A stretch of 6,592 nt of DNA from contig JANXYE010000125.1 in the NCBI GenBank assembly GCA_025350285.1, positions 1 to 6,592 of the forward strand, written 5' to 3'. Below are positions 5,953 through 6,592 of this stretch, piece after piece. The notes beneath the pieces were generated by a model, which saw only the letters and a program-made list of their open reading frames with translations, was not told the DNA's origin and did no database searches. Both the position numbers and the translations under genes were made by a program. Position 1 is the stretch's first letter, and each line of letters starts with the position of its first letter. This DNA comes from Chloroflexota bacterium (lineage in GTDB: Bacteria > Chloroflexota > Dehalococcoidia > Tepidiformales > Tepidiformaceae).

Positions 5953-6592
5953 TCACGCCACCTGGAACGAGCGCTTCGAGAGCCCGAACCAGTAACCATC
6001 GACCGTGAACTCCGGCGCCGCGGCCGGGTCCGTGGCCGCACCGAGGGTGACGAAGAGCGGGGCGAAGTGATCGACCGTCGGGTGGGCGTAGCGGACGGAC
6101 GGGGTGCGGTTGCGGAAGTTCAGCAGGGCATCCACATCGCCGTGTTCGAGCGCGTCCGTGGCCCACTGGTCGAATTCGGCGGACCAGCCAGGGGCTTCTA
6201 CGTTCGGGTCCCGCATTGCGCCCAGGTAGGGCAGGCCGTGCGTCATGAAGCCGCTGCCGATGATGAGCACGCCTTCGTCTCGCAACGGGGCCAACCGCTG
6301 CCCGAGCTTGAAGAGATGTTCCGCGTCCAGGTCCGGCATCGAAATCTGGAGGACCGGAACGTCGGCATCCGGGTACATGACGGTCAGTGGCACATAGGCG
6401 CCGTGGTCGAGCCCGCGGTTGGGCGCGTCGGCCACAACTTCGCCGTCCGGCATGAGGGCTCGCACCTTCGCCGCCAGTTCGGGCGCGCCTGGCGCGGGGT
6501 ACTGGACCTCGTAGTACTTCTGGGGGAACCCGCCGAAGTCGTAGTAGAGGGGCACGGTGCGCGTGGCGCCGATGGTGAGGGGTGCGGATTCC
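5953..6592 (-). CDS. DODA-type (LigB superfamily) extradiol ring-cleavage dioxygenase, N-terminus outside the window
   Basis: The C-terminal roughly 212 residues of a class III extradiol dioxygenase of the DODA/YgiD type are present. The family uses a mononuclear metal to cleave catechol-like rings, for example 4,5-cleavage of DOPA. The frame stays open to the right edge (upstream residues read SAPLTIGATRTVPLYYDFGGF), so the GTG at 6553-6555 is not the true start. Visible hallmarks are YYDFGGFPQKYYEVQYPAPG, NRGLDHGAYVPL with its conserved active-site His, PVLQISMPDLD, LIIGSGFMTHGLPYLG, and near the C-terminus YAHPTVDHFAPLFVTLGAA. The first metal-binding histidines and the SAHW-type segment lie off the window, so completeness of the active site cannot be checked. 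It converges with the CoA-transferase genes and therefore has its own promoter to the right. Many DODA homologues have unknown natural substrates, so a DOPA substrate should not be assumed. Confidence 0.92.
   Translation of the reverse strand, partial: ESAPLTIGATRTVPLYYDFGGFPQKYYEVQYPAPGAPELAAKVRALMPDGEVVADAPNRGLDHGAYVPLTVMYPDADVPVLQISMPDLDAEHLFKLGQRLAPLRDEGVLIIGSGFMTHGLPYLGAMRDPNVEAPGWSAEFDQWATDALEHGDVDALLNFRNRTPSVRYAHPTVDHFAPLFVTLGAATDPAAAPEFTVDGYWFGLSKRSFQVA

Overview
The window is high-GC bacterial DNA packed with protein genes and has no rRNA, tRNA, CRISPR array or transposase. The gene mix is a VanW-family protein, HflX, paired CaiB/BaiF CoA-transferases, a DODA-type dioxygenase and a small conserved 'KNQGDCVSFVAT' motif. 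That mix suggests an uncultured Chloroflexota or a related high-GC, Terrabacteria-like lineage. This taxonomic guess is inference only; no marker gene settles it.

Layout: the left part is read on the minus strand. A possible gene start (MRILLVAICL) runs off the left edge, followed by a VanW-domain gene (178-1035). Upstream of VanW lies a gene-poor stretch (1036-1458). It holds an intrinsic terminator, a cluster of small inverted repeats, and a short minus-strand coding remnant with a conserved C-terminal motif. The centre is a plus-strand run of four genes: GTPase HflX (1459-2658), a SnoaL/NTF2-like protein (2693-3190) and two adjacent family III CoA-transferase homologues (3241-4524 and 4543-5832). 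The last two are 18 bases apart and probably translationally coupled. At the right edge a minus-strand DODA/LigB-type extradiol dioxygenase (5953-6592, N-terminus outside the window) converges on the CoA-transferase pair. Nested inverted repeats lie between them.

Working together: HflX is a housekeeping ribosome-associated GTPase and is probably only a positional neighbour. The SnoaL-like protein and the two CoA-transferase homologues look like a small catabolic module that activates a carboxylic acid by CoA exchange. The most interesting point is that the downstream CoA-transferase keeps the catalytic aspartate (Asp177), while the upstream one has Phe184 at the aligned position and no acidic residue nearby. 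This suggests a hetero-oligomeric enzyme with one catalytic and one degenerate subunit. The substrate cannot be read from the sequence.
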